64,000 bases of DNA, taken from assembly GCA_037179335.1 (NCBI GenBank), contig JAKZHN010000011.1, forward strand, positions 154,428 through 218,427, given 5' to 3'. The position numbers and the translations under genes are program-made. This document shows, one piece after another, positions 23,683-36,156 of this stretch. The notes under the pieces were generated by a model, which saw nothing but the letters and a program-made list of their open reading frames with translations, ran no database searches and was not told where the DNA came from. Position 1 is the stretch's first letter, and every line of letters starts with the position of its first letter. Source of the stretch: Cyclaneusma minus. Taxonomy: Eukaryota > Ascomycota > Leotiomycetes > Marthamycetales > Marthamycetaceae.

Positions 23683-25402
23683 GGAATCGAACGATTTTGA
23701 GCTGGCTATGATGTCCACTTTACTCAAAGCCACTTATGCTTGGGCATCTCTGAACATCGGTTCAGGCCTATTGGCAACGGTCGCAGACTTCCCGGACTAG
23801 ACTGTTGGACATGAGGTCCCAATGCAATGGCCATGCAGGAACACACAGTGTATTTTCAGGTACAAAGACCAAATCCGACAACCCGCCAATGCCCCTGTCG
23901 TTTATACCCGTCGATTCTTACCAACAAAAAAGACTAGCAATCGCCCCTTGACAAACAAAACCTCGACATCACAGCGTCGCCATTGAATCACCTTTTTTCA
24001 TCAGAAAAGCACCCAGCACACCACAAATAAAGCTCCCGCGGAACACGACTCCTCGGCCTAAAGAAGCCGGAGCACGCACCTCGCACCTTCGTGGTTCTCC
24101 GTCTCTATCTTGATATCATTTCAATACCCTTTCTGGTAGGGCCGACCATGCGCACAGCTAGTGGAGGACAGATGGGAATTGAGCCGGGGAAGGGGCTCTA
24201 GTAGGGGTCCCACTTGGCCCTTGAGGATCCTCGGGGAAGCTGAAGCCGTGCTGAAGGGGAAAATATGCACCTTTGTAGATGGGATGCCGAGGGCAATCTT
24301 GGAGGACGGCCCCGCGTGGCGCGTATCCTTGCTTTATCTGGAAGATTATTCAAGGCTCGTGCGGCTTCTGATAGGATGTTTTTTCTTGATTGATACTAGG
24401 CTTCTCCAACAGCGTACCGGGGATTCAAGCGGGAGCCAACGTTGAAACGTCTGGTGGCGAAGCGTTGAAGCGTTGGTCTTGGCTGCCCGTCGATCGGGAT
24501 AATTAGCTGATGAGGATTCACGAAGGAGATTAGAACACCCCGGCCAAATCCAAGTTCCGTGCGTGTGGGGCCTGTAGCCCAGCCTTATTATCTGCAGGGT
24601 TCAAGGATCCCTCGCGTTGTTACGAGAGACTTTGCTCTGCTGACGGTTGTGTCAAATTTGAACATCGAGGATTCGAAGTTCAGAGCGCTTGGTTAGAGGG
24701 AAGTCAAAGAAGCAAGATTAGGATGGCTCCAGTCTCTACACCGACATGTCTTCCGCTAACTATGCTCTTGGCTGTTAAACAGCAACTAGCCTTACCACCA
24801 AAGTGACACAACGTTGAAGGCAGCCGTCTGGATGGCTCTATGGCTCAGTTCGGCATGGCCGAAAAAAAAGATTCGTGCAAACTTGGCAAAATGATGTCGA
24901 CTACATGTATCGCCGCCGGGCTGACGTCAAAACGGGGCCATATTCGCCTGGGGGCCATGGCAAAGAGCCATTCTTCAAATCTTTCAGGCCACTGTGAGTC
25001 TGCTGTCCAATCGGGTCGCATGTTTCCCGACTCGTTTATTAAACGCGTCAAGCGAGATGGCGAAGAACGTTTCTCCGTCTTCAAAGACTTTTCCGCGCTA
25101 ACGCTGCTAGGCTCAGACTAGCCCGCTTGCAGCACCAGCCCGCTTTATATCCTGGTCGTGGGTACGCCAAGCACGCATGCCCCCGCCTTATCAAGCTTCC
25201 GTGCAAACACTACATCACGTGTAGCGATCTAGAGTAGCACCGATAAGAGCTGGGCCTCCCGGGTCAAGAGCCTTTCCCTTCATCCCCGGCCTCGACCTCT
25301 TTTCGTCTCCTCGGCCTCTCACCACCACAGTTTGTCGTCTCTCATACCCAAACTGGATCCCCGAGTCGAGTTCTCCGAGCAGCCCCGACCTGACACAAAG
25401 AG
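23683..25402. other. Long upstream region of the permease gene
   Basis: 1.7 kb without a supported gene. The 300 bases before the ATG at 25403 are CT-rich, as in many fungal promoters. A cacgtg-like word (tcacgtgt) lies at about 25216. No protein-like ORF is seen. Confidence 0.4.
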
Positions 25403-27447
25403 ATGGCCGGCACCGACTTTGCCCACACGTCGGGCAACGACATGAACGCCGCCAATATTCAGAAGGAAATTGGAGCCGACGGCGCGGGACTGGTGCAGGT
25501 CAATACCGTGGGAGGAGCAAAGAAGACGGTCAATGTCAATGATCTGTCAGAGGCCGATGCCGCCTTGGCTGCCCAGTTTGGTTATACGCCTGTCTTCAAA
25601 AGAGAATTTGGTTACCTGTCGACCTTTTCCTTTGCCGTGTCTATTAGTGGATTGTTTTCGACTGTGATGACCACCTTCTCCTATCCCTTGTATGCCGGAG
25701 GTTCTGCGAGTGCTGTCTGGTGCTGGTTGATTTCGGGAGCCGGCTGCATGTGTATTGCTGTGAGTACTCCCCGGGAAATGTCGACTACCAGTAACAAATG
25801 GCTAACGTCTCCTCCCTCAGATGTCTGTTGCTGAATTGGTCTCTGCGTATCCTACTTGTGGAGGCTTGTAAGATATCCCATTTCCCAGATTTACTCTCAC
25901 TGCTAATCCAAAATCGCAGGTACTACACTGTATCACGCCTTGTCCCAAAGCGATGGGTTCCCTCGATCAGTTGGTAAGCTTTGTGTAAAACAGTAAACAG
26001 CTGTAAAATACTCCCACACGCGACTACATACTGAGACCAATGCGCCACTTAGGTACGTGGGATGGTTGAATCTACTGGGACAGGTGCGCAATTCTCTCCC
26101 TGGCCCAGAAATCATTGAAATTTAACCCTCCTTGCAGATTGCTGGAGTTGCCTCTTCAGAATATGGCGCTGCCCAGATGCTGCTCGCTGCTGTCTCCATT
26201 GGATCAGATTTCAGCTACGAAATCACCACCAACACTACTGTCGGCGTCATGGCTGCCTTGACCGTTCTTACCGGTCTGGTTAACTCCCTGTCAACTTACT
26301 GGATGGAGAAGATGACCAAGTCATACGTTATTTTCCACGTTGCCGTCCTCGTTTCTTGCTGTATCGCTCTCCTGGCCAAGACCGAAAACAAGCACGATGC
26401 TAAATACGTTTTTACCGATGTCGACTCGACCTCTGGATGGACCCCCGTGGGATTCAGTTTTCTGTTCGGCTTCCTGTCTGTCTCCTGGACCATGACCGAT
26501 TACGATGCCACTGCTCATATTACCGAGGAGTGAGTGACATCCCCGGAACGACCCCCTATCGACGACCCCTTTTCTCCCTTTCCTATATCGAAGCATCTCG
26601 ACCTATGACTCTCACCTACTAACACCCCGCCAGAATCTCCGAACCCGAAGTCAAAGCCCCATGGGCCATTTCCATGGCCATGCTCTTCACCTACGTCGCC
26701 GGTTTCCTCTTCAACATCGTCCTTTGCTTCTGCATGGGCGACCCCGCCGAAATCCTCGCCTCGCCCATCGACCAGCCCGTCGCCCAGCTCTTCTACAACT
26801 CCCTCGGCAAAGCCGGCGGCATCTTCTACACCGTCTGCGGCTTCATCATCATCAAGTTCGTCTGCTTCACCGCCATGCAATCCCTCGGCCGCACCGTCTT
26901 CGCCTTCTCCCGCGACCGTCTCCTGCCCGCCTCCCGCGTCTGGACTCGCATCAACTCGCGCACCAACACGCCCATCTGGGCCGTCTGGATCAGCGTCTTC
27001 TGGTGCATTGCCATCAACCTGATCGGTCTGGGATCCTACGACGCTATCGCCGGTGTGTTCAACGTGTGTGCCATTGCGCTCGATTGGTCGTACTGCATTC
27101 CCATCTTCTGCAAACTATTCTTCGGACAATTCAAGGCCGGACCATGGCACATGGGAAAATGGAGCTGGTACGTGAATGCTTGGGCCTGTCTCTGGACACT
27201 CTTCGTCAGCATTATCTTCATCCTTCCGACTTCGCGACCCGTTGAGCCGGATACGATGAACTACGCTATTGTGTTCTTGATCGCTATCATTGTCTTTGCG
27301 GGGATCTTCTGGTTGATTCGCGGAAAGAAATACTATACTGGACCGGTTATTGAGGCGCAGGCTGAGGACTCGGCGGCTGAGGGGGGAGAGCTGGCTGGGC
27401 AGAGTAGTGAGGAGGAGTCGAAGAAGGATAAGAACGTCTTTTCGTGA
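25403..27447 (+). CDS. Amino acid/GABA/choline-type permease (APC superfamily)
   Basis: Six exons: 25403-25759, 25821-25867, 25920-25973, 26053-26083, 26138-26529 and 26634-27447, giving 564 aa. The small exons of 47, 54 and 31 nt together encode MSVAELVSAYPTCGGLYY and KRWVPSISWYVGWLNLLGQ, the conserved second-helix region of the fungal Uga4/Hnm1/Bat1 group, which supports the splice model. Further marks are YDATAHITEEISEPEVKAPW and about 12 hydrophobic segments; both ends are hydrophilic and the C-terminus is acidic (SSEEESKKDKN). The family imports GABA, choline or other amines across the plasma membrane. The individual substrate is not deducible. The exon at 26634 onward is strongly GC-rich at third positions, a sign of high expression. 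Confidence 0.9.
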
Positions 27448-28256
27448 AGAGGAGGTGCGTCGAGATAAGTGTCGTACTGTTCGCTTCGAGAGGTCTTTTG
27501 TTTTATTGAGCGATTGTTGTGGAGGTGATACCCGGAGATGCCTGTGGACGTCGTGTGTATTATTTCTGGATACCCATGCGGGTGGGCATTTGGACGAATT
27601 TAAAGAAGAAATCTTCGAAAAGCGGATTGTATATAAGTTGTAACTGAAAAAGTAAAATGGTTCAAACAACCTCATGTCATTACATGATCAAGAAACTCAT
27701 GCTTCATTACGCCTTCGTATATTCAAAGATTTTACTCATTAGACATGCTATGATGCTCGTCATATATTTCATCAACCTAATTTCATCAGTGTACTTAAGA
27801 GATGATTACTTAACACTTTGTAGGGGAAGACCCTAGCCGCTCAGTTTCACCTCTACTCTCTAGAAAATCAAGATCAAAGAGTATTTAAGAAACATTCAGC
27901 TTGTATTCTTGGATTTCTGTTCTGATGAGCTGAAGCCTCATCGAACGCTACGGGTTGATTGCGTTGCTATTGCGGGCTATCTGCTCACGTAGAGATATTT
28001 GCCCAGGGGAAGCAAGATATCTCGACCTGGATCGAGATAAAGCAATGAACCCATATCCATATCTATCTTGGAGGAAACCATCATCTCATGTCCGGGTATC
28101 TTGATATTTTCTTCCGCAAATGTAGCAAGTAGCGCCCCAACGCCATGAGAATGATGATGAAATGAGAATGACGCCGAGAGATGAATTGCCTTGAGAAGCA
28201 TGTCAAGGGTCTCTGTCATAGTCGAGGTGGGTGGCGTAGGCGCGACTGGTGACGGC
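27448..28256. other. Convergent intergenic region
   Basis: 3' ends of the permease (+) and the SNF2/RING gene (-). AT-rich around 27640-27960. No gene is seen. Confidence 0.4.
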
Positions 28257-31200
28257 TTAATTGGAGCCGAACAAGAACCTAAGTTCTCGCTCTCCCAGGC
28301 GGCTCAAGGTGGCACCCTGTTTCTCATCCAGCGCCGCCTCAACCAGCTCTTTCTTCTTGTTCTGCAGCTCAATGATACGGTCCTCGACTGTTTCTTGAAC
28401 CAGAAGTCTGTGCACCTGGACCACGCGTCTCTGACCGATCCTGTGCGCGCGATCGACAGCTTGCATCTCAACATATGGGTTCCAGAACGGATCCATAATG
28501 ATGACCTGACTAGCCGCGACTAAATTCAGACCTGCGTTGCCAGCTTTGAGAGACACCAGCATGATCGTCTTACTGGCCTGAGTCAGGAAAGCATTGGCAG
28601 CAGCAGCCCGAGACTCCCCACTCATGCTGCCATCGTAGCGCTCGAAGCCCCATCCTTCTCGCTCAATGGGGACCTGAAGGAGATCGAGAAGAGTGGTGAA
28701 CTGGGAGAAAACAATAGTTTTCTCTCCCTTACGCTGAATTTCACGCAGCAGTTCCAGGGTCTTGTCGACCTTGGCTGATGTAACCCAGTTGTCCCCTGCG
28801 ATAATGTTAGACGACTATGTCGAGGATGAATTGGGATATGACTTACTCAGATAATCCATGTACTTCTGCTTGGCCGCGACGTTCTTCATGGCTTGCTTCT
28901 TGAGGTCCGCCAGAGACGTGTGCGCAATCTTCTCGCTCGCTTTGCCCTTGCCTTTGCCCTTCTTACCCTTTGGGCCCGACTTCTTGGCTCGCTTTTCTCT
29001 GCGAGTCCGTCGAGGCGCGACATCATCATCTGACTGCTCTCCAATTTGCGCGAGACCTTTCTCCTCAACCTTGATATCACCCGAATCTTCTTCCGACTTG
29101 ACCACCTTCTCGTCTGCGTCTTCATCCTCCGTGTCTCCATCTACGTGATCATCCGGTACGACGAAGCCTTTGAGGTCGGAAATATCAGGTAGATCATCGC
29201 CACTCTCAGTTTCGGAACCAGATTCGATCTCGTCATCGTCATCGTCGTCGTCATCAGAGGCAGAGTCCTCGAGATCAGCATCAGGTCCGTGCACCTTGTT
29301 GAATACAGTGAGATCGATGATCTTTTTCATGTCGATCGGGCCACGGCATTCGGGACACTTTGCGGAACCTTGCTCATCACCTTGAGCAATGTTTTGCTGG
29401 TTCGCATTCTCCACGATCTTGACAAGACATTCAGAACAGGTGTTGTGGCCACAAGGAATGATGAATCGAGGATTTGGCACCGGCTCGTAGCAGATGGGAC
29501 AGTCGAAGGACTCGGCTGCTAGAAGTCGTACAACAACCTCAGCCGGAAGACTGCGCGCAAGTTCAGACTGCCCTTCGGCGGAAACGCCCTCATTTGGTGC
29601 TTCAGCATAATCCATGATCAAATGAGGATGGCATGCAGCTTGTCGAAGTCGAAGAAGCAGCACAAGAGCGTTTGCGTAGTTCTTGCCGACAGTTCCTGCT
29701 TTGACATACTTGTTGAATTCCAAGCGGGTGTCATGCTCCAAAGCTTCATAATATTGCTTCTCGTCCGCAGTGAATACCACATGCTCCGAGACCTCGATCT
29801 TGTCGGGGAGACTGATGATTGGCTGCCCGTCAATCTCCGACTTCTTGGTGCGGCGCAGGAGAATAGCCTTGAGAAGAACCTGGAGTTTCTGCATAGCTTT
29901 TTCCGGGTTTCCGTTGTTTCGACCACTCTTAGTCAAGCAGCCGAACGTCCCATTGAACCTGTCCCATTCGCTGTACGGCCTGATTTTCAGAAAATGAATG
30001 AGAGAGTAGAGCTCGTGGACGCCGTTCATCATTGGGGTGCCAGTCAAACAGAACCGGAACTTCGACTGCAGCATGGCGCAGCCTTGAGCGCTCTTTGTGT
30101 TCTTGTTCTTAATGCACTGGGCTTCGTCAAGCACAACCCGGTACCATTTGCTCGTCTCCCCCAGAAATGGAAATTGGCGCTTTGAGGATGGTGTACGTTG
30201 GGGTAAACGAGGATCCGCCTTGACAGCAGCGAGCCATTTCTGGAGCCTGGTGAACTCAGCAGAAATTGTTCCGTAGGTAGTGAGAACGATATCGTAGTTG
30301 CGCAGTTCATCCCAGGTACTCTTTCTGCCTCCATGGTACAGATACGTGGTGAGTTGATGTCCGGGTTTGATCTTGAGCTTGATCTCTTGTTGCCACTGGC
30401 GCAGGAGCGAAACTGGTCCAACTATGAGGGTAGTCTTCCGGGTCCTATCAGTCGATTTGCGTGTGAGCAACAGAGAGATGGTGCTGACAGTCTTGCCAAG
30501 ACCCATGTCATCTGCCAGGATACCGCCATTGTTCGTACTGTCTTCCATCGATTTCATCCAAGCAAGAGCCAGCTTTTGATGCTCGTACAGGGTAGCCCGC
30601 AGTCCCTCGGGGGTGCCCTCTCGGTTCTGCTTTGGAACTTCCATGTCTGGGCGGATATTGTCGAGCAGATTCTGGATTTCAGCTTCGGTGTTTCGAGGAT
30701 CACTGACAAAGTCGTGGAGGTCCGCCACCAAGGGGTCGCTGATACCGCCATTCCCAAATCTTCCGCCATTTCGCTGGATAATCGCAGCCAGACCAGGAGC
30801 CCCTGGCATGTTTGGAGCACCATACCCAGCGCCATACCCGTTGTTACCGTGATGATTGGAAGCCGATGGCACACCACCAGGATCAAAGCCTCGGTAGTCA
30901 GAGATTTGGCCCATTGTGGTACTGAAGCCATTTTGGTAGACAGGAGTACCACCTGAACCAGAGGGTCCAGCTGATCGAATCGTGCCAGGTCCCATTATCG
31001 CTGGAGCGTTGTCTGCGAATGGATTGTTGAAGTTTCCCATGCGAGCGCCATTCTGATATGGGTTCGAGTTGATTGGCTGCGGTCTTGGGGCTGCAATGGT
31101 GTCTCTCATTGAGGGAGCTGGGAGACCCGGCAAGTTGCTAATACCTGGAAGTCTGCCGTTGTTTTGGTTCGATTGAGTCCATGGGAGGCTGCGGTTCTTC

Positions 31201-32572
31201 CGAGCGGGATTGGAACCGGTCTGATTTGCGAACTGATATGCGGTAATCTCCTGCAACTCATCACTGTCATCGTCCACAGGGTAGCTCCCGGGTATGGATT
31301 GGTTTTCCTTGTGCAAAGTCTGTTCCGTCTTGATCGGTCTTGCAGCCTCAGTCGCTTGGACATTTGCATTTCTCGAACCAGTACCGGGCGGGAGCATCGG
31401 ATGCTGGGAGCCATAACTTGGGACAGCCGACCGACCGCTCTGGGACGAAGCCAGAGGATTTGAGCCACTAGGGCCTCTGCCCATCATAAGATCCAAGGTC
31501 GATGGATGATCGGCATTAAAGCCTTGTGAGGATGATGCACGATGTGTCGGTTGAGGACGCGGTGGTGACGACTCGTTCTGTAGCCGGCGAGCAAGTTCAG
31601 CGTCTTCTTGCTCACGCTTCTTCCTCGCCTCAATTTCCTGCATCATTCTGATCATTTCATTGTCCTCGTCAGGACCGAAGTCATCACTGTGAGGTAAGTT
31701 AGTGAGGTATTCTCGTCATGGGTCCATTCAAGGCTGGGGAACTTTGATGCCTAAGTGGCAAACAGGATCTGGAAGGACTGCTGAAAGACATTTGATTGCC
31801 CAAAAACAACTCTCCAGTCAGCGCTACGGCTCTGGCAACAGCTCAGACTCTGAAAGGCAGCGGGTGATATAGCTGATGAAGGCTTCATTCGAGGCAAGAG
31901 ACAGGGGCAGTCTGTGGGACTTACAATGACGAGGCAGATGCCGTCTCGGAGTGCGCAAAAGCATTTGGCGTGGTTCGTCGAGACTTGCTCTGCCCAAAGC
32001 CATTCAGAATTGCATCGTGTTGCTCACTGAGTCCTCGCTTTCGACTGCGCACTTCGACTTGGGAACCACTGGGCAACGCGGTCGAGCCCGCAGAGTTGGC
32101 CATCGCGCGGGTTGACGATGGAGAGGCAGCTGGGTCTAGATATCTGGTGGTCAGAACGGGGAAAGCTGATAGGAGGGGGAAGAGGGAGCGCAGGAGCAGA
32201 GAGCAGAGGAAGAGAGAGCAGAGGAAGAGGGAGCGCAGGTCGGGACGTACTGCTGTGGGCAAAGGGCTCGTCTGACATGGCTGTGAACGAGGGCCTTTGG
32301 TTGTTGGTATGTTGATGGGAAGAAGGGCCAGCGTGGGAAGAAGAGCGTGCTTGTTGAGCTTGCTTCTCCCGTTGCTTCGCTTCTCTGTATTTGCGCTCCA
32401 GCCGTTGAATATCCTCCTTCACCTCGTTCTCGGCATCCGCGCGCTTGTCGACCGTGTCAGCGATGGAGGCAAGGATAGCGCGCTGGAACATTAAATCCTC
32501 CATGATATCGGTCGAGGATTCAAAGATTTCGTGCGAGGCTTGCGAGGCCTGCGAAGACGGGAAAGGATCCAT
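28257..32572 (-). CDS. ULS1: SNF2-family ATPase with RING finger (ULS1/RIS1-like)
   Basis: Exons on the minus strand 32572-32251, 32135-31925, 31686-28847 and 28795-28257 give 1303 aa. The N-terminal 500 residues are low-complexity, with a coiled-coil segment (ERKYREAKQREKQAQQAR). The ATPase core has GGILADDMGLGKTVSTISLL (Walker A, about residue 570), VLDEAQCIKN (motif II, about 700; DEAQ) and LTGTPMMN. A C3HC4 RING (CPICYEP, CGHNTC, CPECRG) lies at about 905-960, inserted between the two ATPase lobes, then an acidic stretch (about 990) and a lysine-rich stretch. The last exon holds the second lobe: GNAGLNL and AVDRAHRIGQRR. Known role of the family: SUMO-targeted translocase/ubiquitin ligase acting on chromatin. 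ULS1 rather than RAD5 is chosen because no HIRAN domain is seen. Intron 1 is purine-rich on the plus strand, and intron 2 is long (238 nt). Confidence 0.88.
32165..32240. repeat. Purine-rich imperfect tandem repeat inside intron 1 of the SNF2/RING gene
   Basis: On the plus strand this is almost pure A/G (agaggaagagagagc and agaggaagagggagc in succession); in the transcript it is a long pyrimidine tract. It makes up most of the 115-nt intron 32250-32136. Confidence 0.7.
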
Positions 32573-33682
32573 GGTGAAGTTCTACTCGAGGCAGCCTCGC
32601 GGTTCTGCTGCCTCAGTGGCACAGGCACAGCTGCTTGTTAAAATCTTCCTGCACACGGAAATGCAAGGAGGATTACAATCGGCTCGTCGGGCAGGGGTTT
32701 GCGGCTTTCTGTATGGACAGGCGCTGCGCTTCGTTGCATCTGTGAAAAAACAAGGGGTGTGTTCTGTGAAGTCGTGTTAATTGCCCGCGCGCAGAGGGGA
32801 CGCGAACTTTGGAGCTAACTCGTACTCTATTACGGCGCCAAGAGTTCGCGTCACCCCCAGAAGTGTGAAGGAGCCTCAAGGCCTTCAGTGAAGGGAGCAC
32901 ACTGCCACCTTTGTCAGATTCACACAGCGTAGGCAGCCAGCCAGCCCTGCTACAGGGCGGCGAGAAAAGTCTGGATGCGGCTGGTAGTTCTCAAGTATCC
33001 AAAACGGTTTCAGTAGTTGGGAACTGGAATATTCAAAATTATTGGGAATCATCCAACTTATCTGGAGAAGAATATATATATTCTCTGCTCTCCCTTGAAT
33101 AAAACAACCCGAGGGATTCTTGTTGCAGCCGAGTACATATGTATTACTCGTGTCTGATTGAATGTTGGTGTGGCAGTGTGCTTCACTCATGGTCGAGAGA
33201 TAATCGTGGGCCCTTTTTCCCACAGGTGAGAGTATTCGGAATCGGAGCATGGCATGTGATATAGCTCCGCAGACATGGACACCACTGTTTTGGTAATTTG
33301 GTAACAGGTAAAAAAGAAATCTGGTACGCCGGAACCGAAAGCATAACAGATCAGGTTGGTTGCTTCCGAGAAGTACTGGACGGGAACACAAGATGCGAGT
33401 CGGGCCCAGCTCCTTGGTTGATGTACGTTCCGGGTCCTTGAATCACCATTGTCTTACCTGCGAGAATGCTCAGACACTGGCGCCGGCCATGAAAAGAATG
33501 CTTTCTCTTCGATTCGACGATGTCCCTCGGAAGCGGAAGATTTCTTGTTTCTTTCATGCTCGCATGAGTCCGAAAACTCTGTCGGAGCATTGAGCATTCC
33601 ACAAGAATGACAAGATATTACCCCCTTCTCCCTGAGGGCGTCTCACGCGAAGAGTCGACATCGAGCATGGCGCACAAGCAAA
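32573..33682. other. Divergent intergenic region
   Basis: Lies between the SNF2/RING gene (-) and the sucrose-type transporter (+). It contains a probable transposon relic at 32947-33062 and a short overlapping upstream ORF at 33667. No other gene is visible. Confidence 0.45.
32947..33062. mobile_element. Truncated relative of the intronic MITE at 50842-51063
   Basis: The stretch begins ctacagggcggcgagaaaag and continues tctggatgcgg, close to ctacagtgggaggaaaaaag and tctgaatacgg at the left end of the intact MITE. It also shares the internal words ggaatattc and aattattgggaat. No matching right end is found downstream, so it seems to be an end-deleted copy. Confidence 0.4.
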
Positions 33683-33714
33683 ATGCCCCTCGTCGCCACA
33701 GTGATCAATCGTGA
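33667..33714 (+). promoter_or_regulatory. Short upstream ORF overlapping the transporter start codon
   Basis: ATG at 33667 opens 15 codons ending at TGA 33712-33714, in a different frame from the main ATG at 33683, so the two overlap. Ribosomes starting at the first ATG would miss the main start. This could dampen translation, if the leader really begins upstream of 33667. Confidence 0.45.
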
Positions 33715-36156
33715 GCATGCTACCCCGGCTCAGCCTTATGACCCCCTGGAACCAGCAGTAAGACCCGCTGCAAATAAGGACACCTCTTACAACCCGCGCG
33801 ATTGCTTCCCTGTGAGAAACGGCGAACAATTCGCACCTATTATCAACCTCCAAAGCTTCTCGCCGACTTCTTCTGCCGAGAGCTGCAGCAATTGCACTTC
33901 GCCTCGCAGAAGTAGTAGCTACCAAGCCTACCATTCCGCCAACCCCAATCTTACTACTAGTACCTCTAAGCTCGAGCGGTCAAGCCTAGACGCACACACC
34001 GCCCAATCTATCCGGCACCAACGGGGGCACCAACGCGGACACGATCCATCAACCATCGAATCTGAGCCGGAAATAATCAATACATGTAGCGAATGTCAAC
34101 CGGACGAGCCGGCTGAGTGGTCCCCGATACACGAAATACCCTTCGAAGAACCCGCGTGGAACGTCCTTGGTCGAGATACTGGCTTTGCCGAGAGGGAAAG
34201 GTATCCGAGGAGGATGGCATCATGGGTGGGCCAACCGCGCATCAAGGGAAGTACGGAGGTGATTAGGATGGTGCTGTTGACGTTGACTCTCGTGGGAGTC
34301 AGCTTTACTTGGGGGATTGAGATGACTTGTACGTTTCGCGGACTACCCCTTTCAAATTGATGAACTTGGCATTGTTCTCTACCAATTCTCTGCCAATCCT
34401 CAAGTCGATGATACGAACGGATGCTGATGTTTATGTGCCTTGGCAGACTGCACTCCCTACCTTCTCTCGCTTGGTCTCACCAAGTCCCGGACTTCTCTGG
34501 TCTGGATTGCCGGTCCGCTTTCTGGTCTTATAATGCAGCCCATTGTCGGTGTTCTTGCCGACCGTTCCCGCTCAAAATATGGCCGAAGACGACCCTTCAT
34601 GCTCTGCGGCTCTGTTGTCGTTGCTGCTTGCTTGTTTGTTATGGCGTGGACTAAGGAGGTTGTTGGGTTCTTCATAGCGGATAAAGAGGCTGCGAAAACC
34701 CCAACAATTGTGTTGGCCGTCACCTCTATTTATGCTGTTGATTTTGCCATCAATGCTGGTAAGTTGGAGACTGTTGGGAGACGGCGATAAGGTACGAAGT
34801 ATATTTGAGAATGGAGGGCTAACAGTTCCATATAGTACAGAGCTGTGCCAGGAGCTTAATTGTAGATACTTTGCCGATTCCTAAACAGCAGACTGGCTCT
34901 GCGTGGGGTAGGTTTCCCATCCAAAGTTCATTTCTCCGCATGTCAAAACTGACCGTTCTGCTAGCAAGTCGAATGGGAGCCATGGGTCATGTTGTAGGCT
35001 ACGGTGCCGGCAGCGTTGATCTCGTTTCGATTCTCGGTCCTACACTGGGCGACACGCAGTTCAAACAACTCACTTTTATTTCTGCGGTCACACTCGTCAT
35101 ATTCACCGGCGTAACATGCTGGGCTGTGACCGAGCGAGTCCTCCTATCCCCAAAAGACGGAACCGAAAAGCAAGACGGCATTGTGCAGATAATAAAACGC
35201 ATTATCAACACCACTATGCACCTACCTCCGCGCATACAAGCAATTTGTTGGGCCCAGTTCTGGAGCTGGATTGGATGGTTTCCATTTTTGTTCTACTCTA
35301 GTACCTGGGTAGGGGAAACGTACCTCAGATACGATGCGCCACAAGATGAAAAGCAGTCTTCAGATGCTCTGGGCGATGTCGGCCGGATTGGAAGCATGGC
35401 ATTAGTGATCTTCTCTATCGTCACCTCTGCAGCTGCTATCATATTGCCTATCTTAATCAAGGCGCCCGCCAAAGTCGAGCAACGCTTTACACCCAGACCC
35501 CCTAGCAGTATTGCAGGCCTGGTGCTAAAGCTGGAGAAGTACCGACCTGACTTGCTGACAGCTTGGTTCTACGGCCATCTCCTGTTTTCGAGCGCCATGT
35601 TCCTCGCTCCAATGGCTTCCTCGTTCCGCTTTGCTACAGCCTTGGTATCAATCTGCGGCATGTAAGTTGGACCCGCTGCATCTTTCCACTCATTCTCGCT
35701 AAGAACACACACAGCTCCTGGGTCATCGCAACCATGGCCCCCTTCACCTACCTCGGCATCGAAGTAAACCGTCTCAGCCACGGCTCCGCCTCTGCGACCT
35801 CCTTTCGGCGTCTCTCCAATGACATGGAACTCGATCCCGTGCCCTCTTCGCTTCTCCTCGAACATGGCCCCGAGGAACGCGACGGCTCTACTGGTGAGCT
35901 ATCCGGCATCTACTTCGGCATTCTCAACATCTACACCACGCTTCCTCAGTTCGTAGCTACATTCATCTCTACGATTGTGTTTGCTGTGTTGGAGCCGGGT
36001 AAGAGTCCAGAGCTGGCGACCGACGCGCACCCGGATGAGCATCATAGTACAGATGGCGCGAATGCTATTAGCGTTTGTTTACTCATTGGCGCGATCAGCA
36101 TGTTGGGGGCGGCTTATGCAACGAGGAAGTTGAGGAAGTTGATGCAGTTGAAATGA
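33683..36156 (+). CDS. Sucrose/alpha-glucoside-type transporter (SLC45/SUT-like MFS)
   Basis: Exons 33683-34328, 34447-34758, 34836-34907, 34965-35661 and 35715-36156 give 722 aa, all joins in phase. The first 190 residues are hydrophilic and Ser/Pro-rich, likely cytoplasmic. Then about 12 membrane helices follow. Family marks: SFTWGIEMTYCTPYLLSLGL in helix 1, and LADRSRSKYGRRRPFML, the SUT/SLC45 loop with the RxGRR element, between helices 2 and 3. Helix 4 (AINAGVQSCARSLIVDTLP) is assembled across intron 2. A long central loop separates the two halves. Relatives such as S. pombe Sut1 import sucrose or maltose with protons. The substrate here is an inference from family. An overlapping short upstream ORF precedes the start. 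Confidence 0.9.

Noticed and set aside
28858..29148. Plus-strand frame opposite the SNF2/RING gene
   Set aside because: Mirror frame of the acidic and lysine-rich part of the real minus-strand gene.
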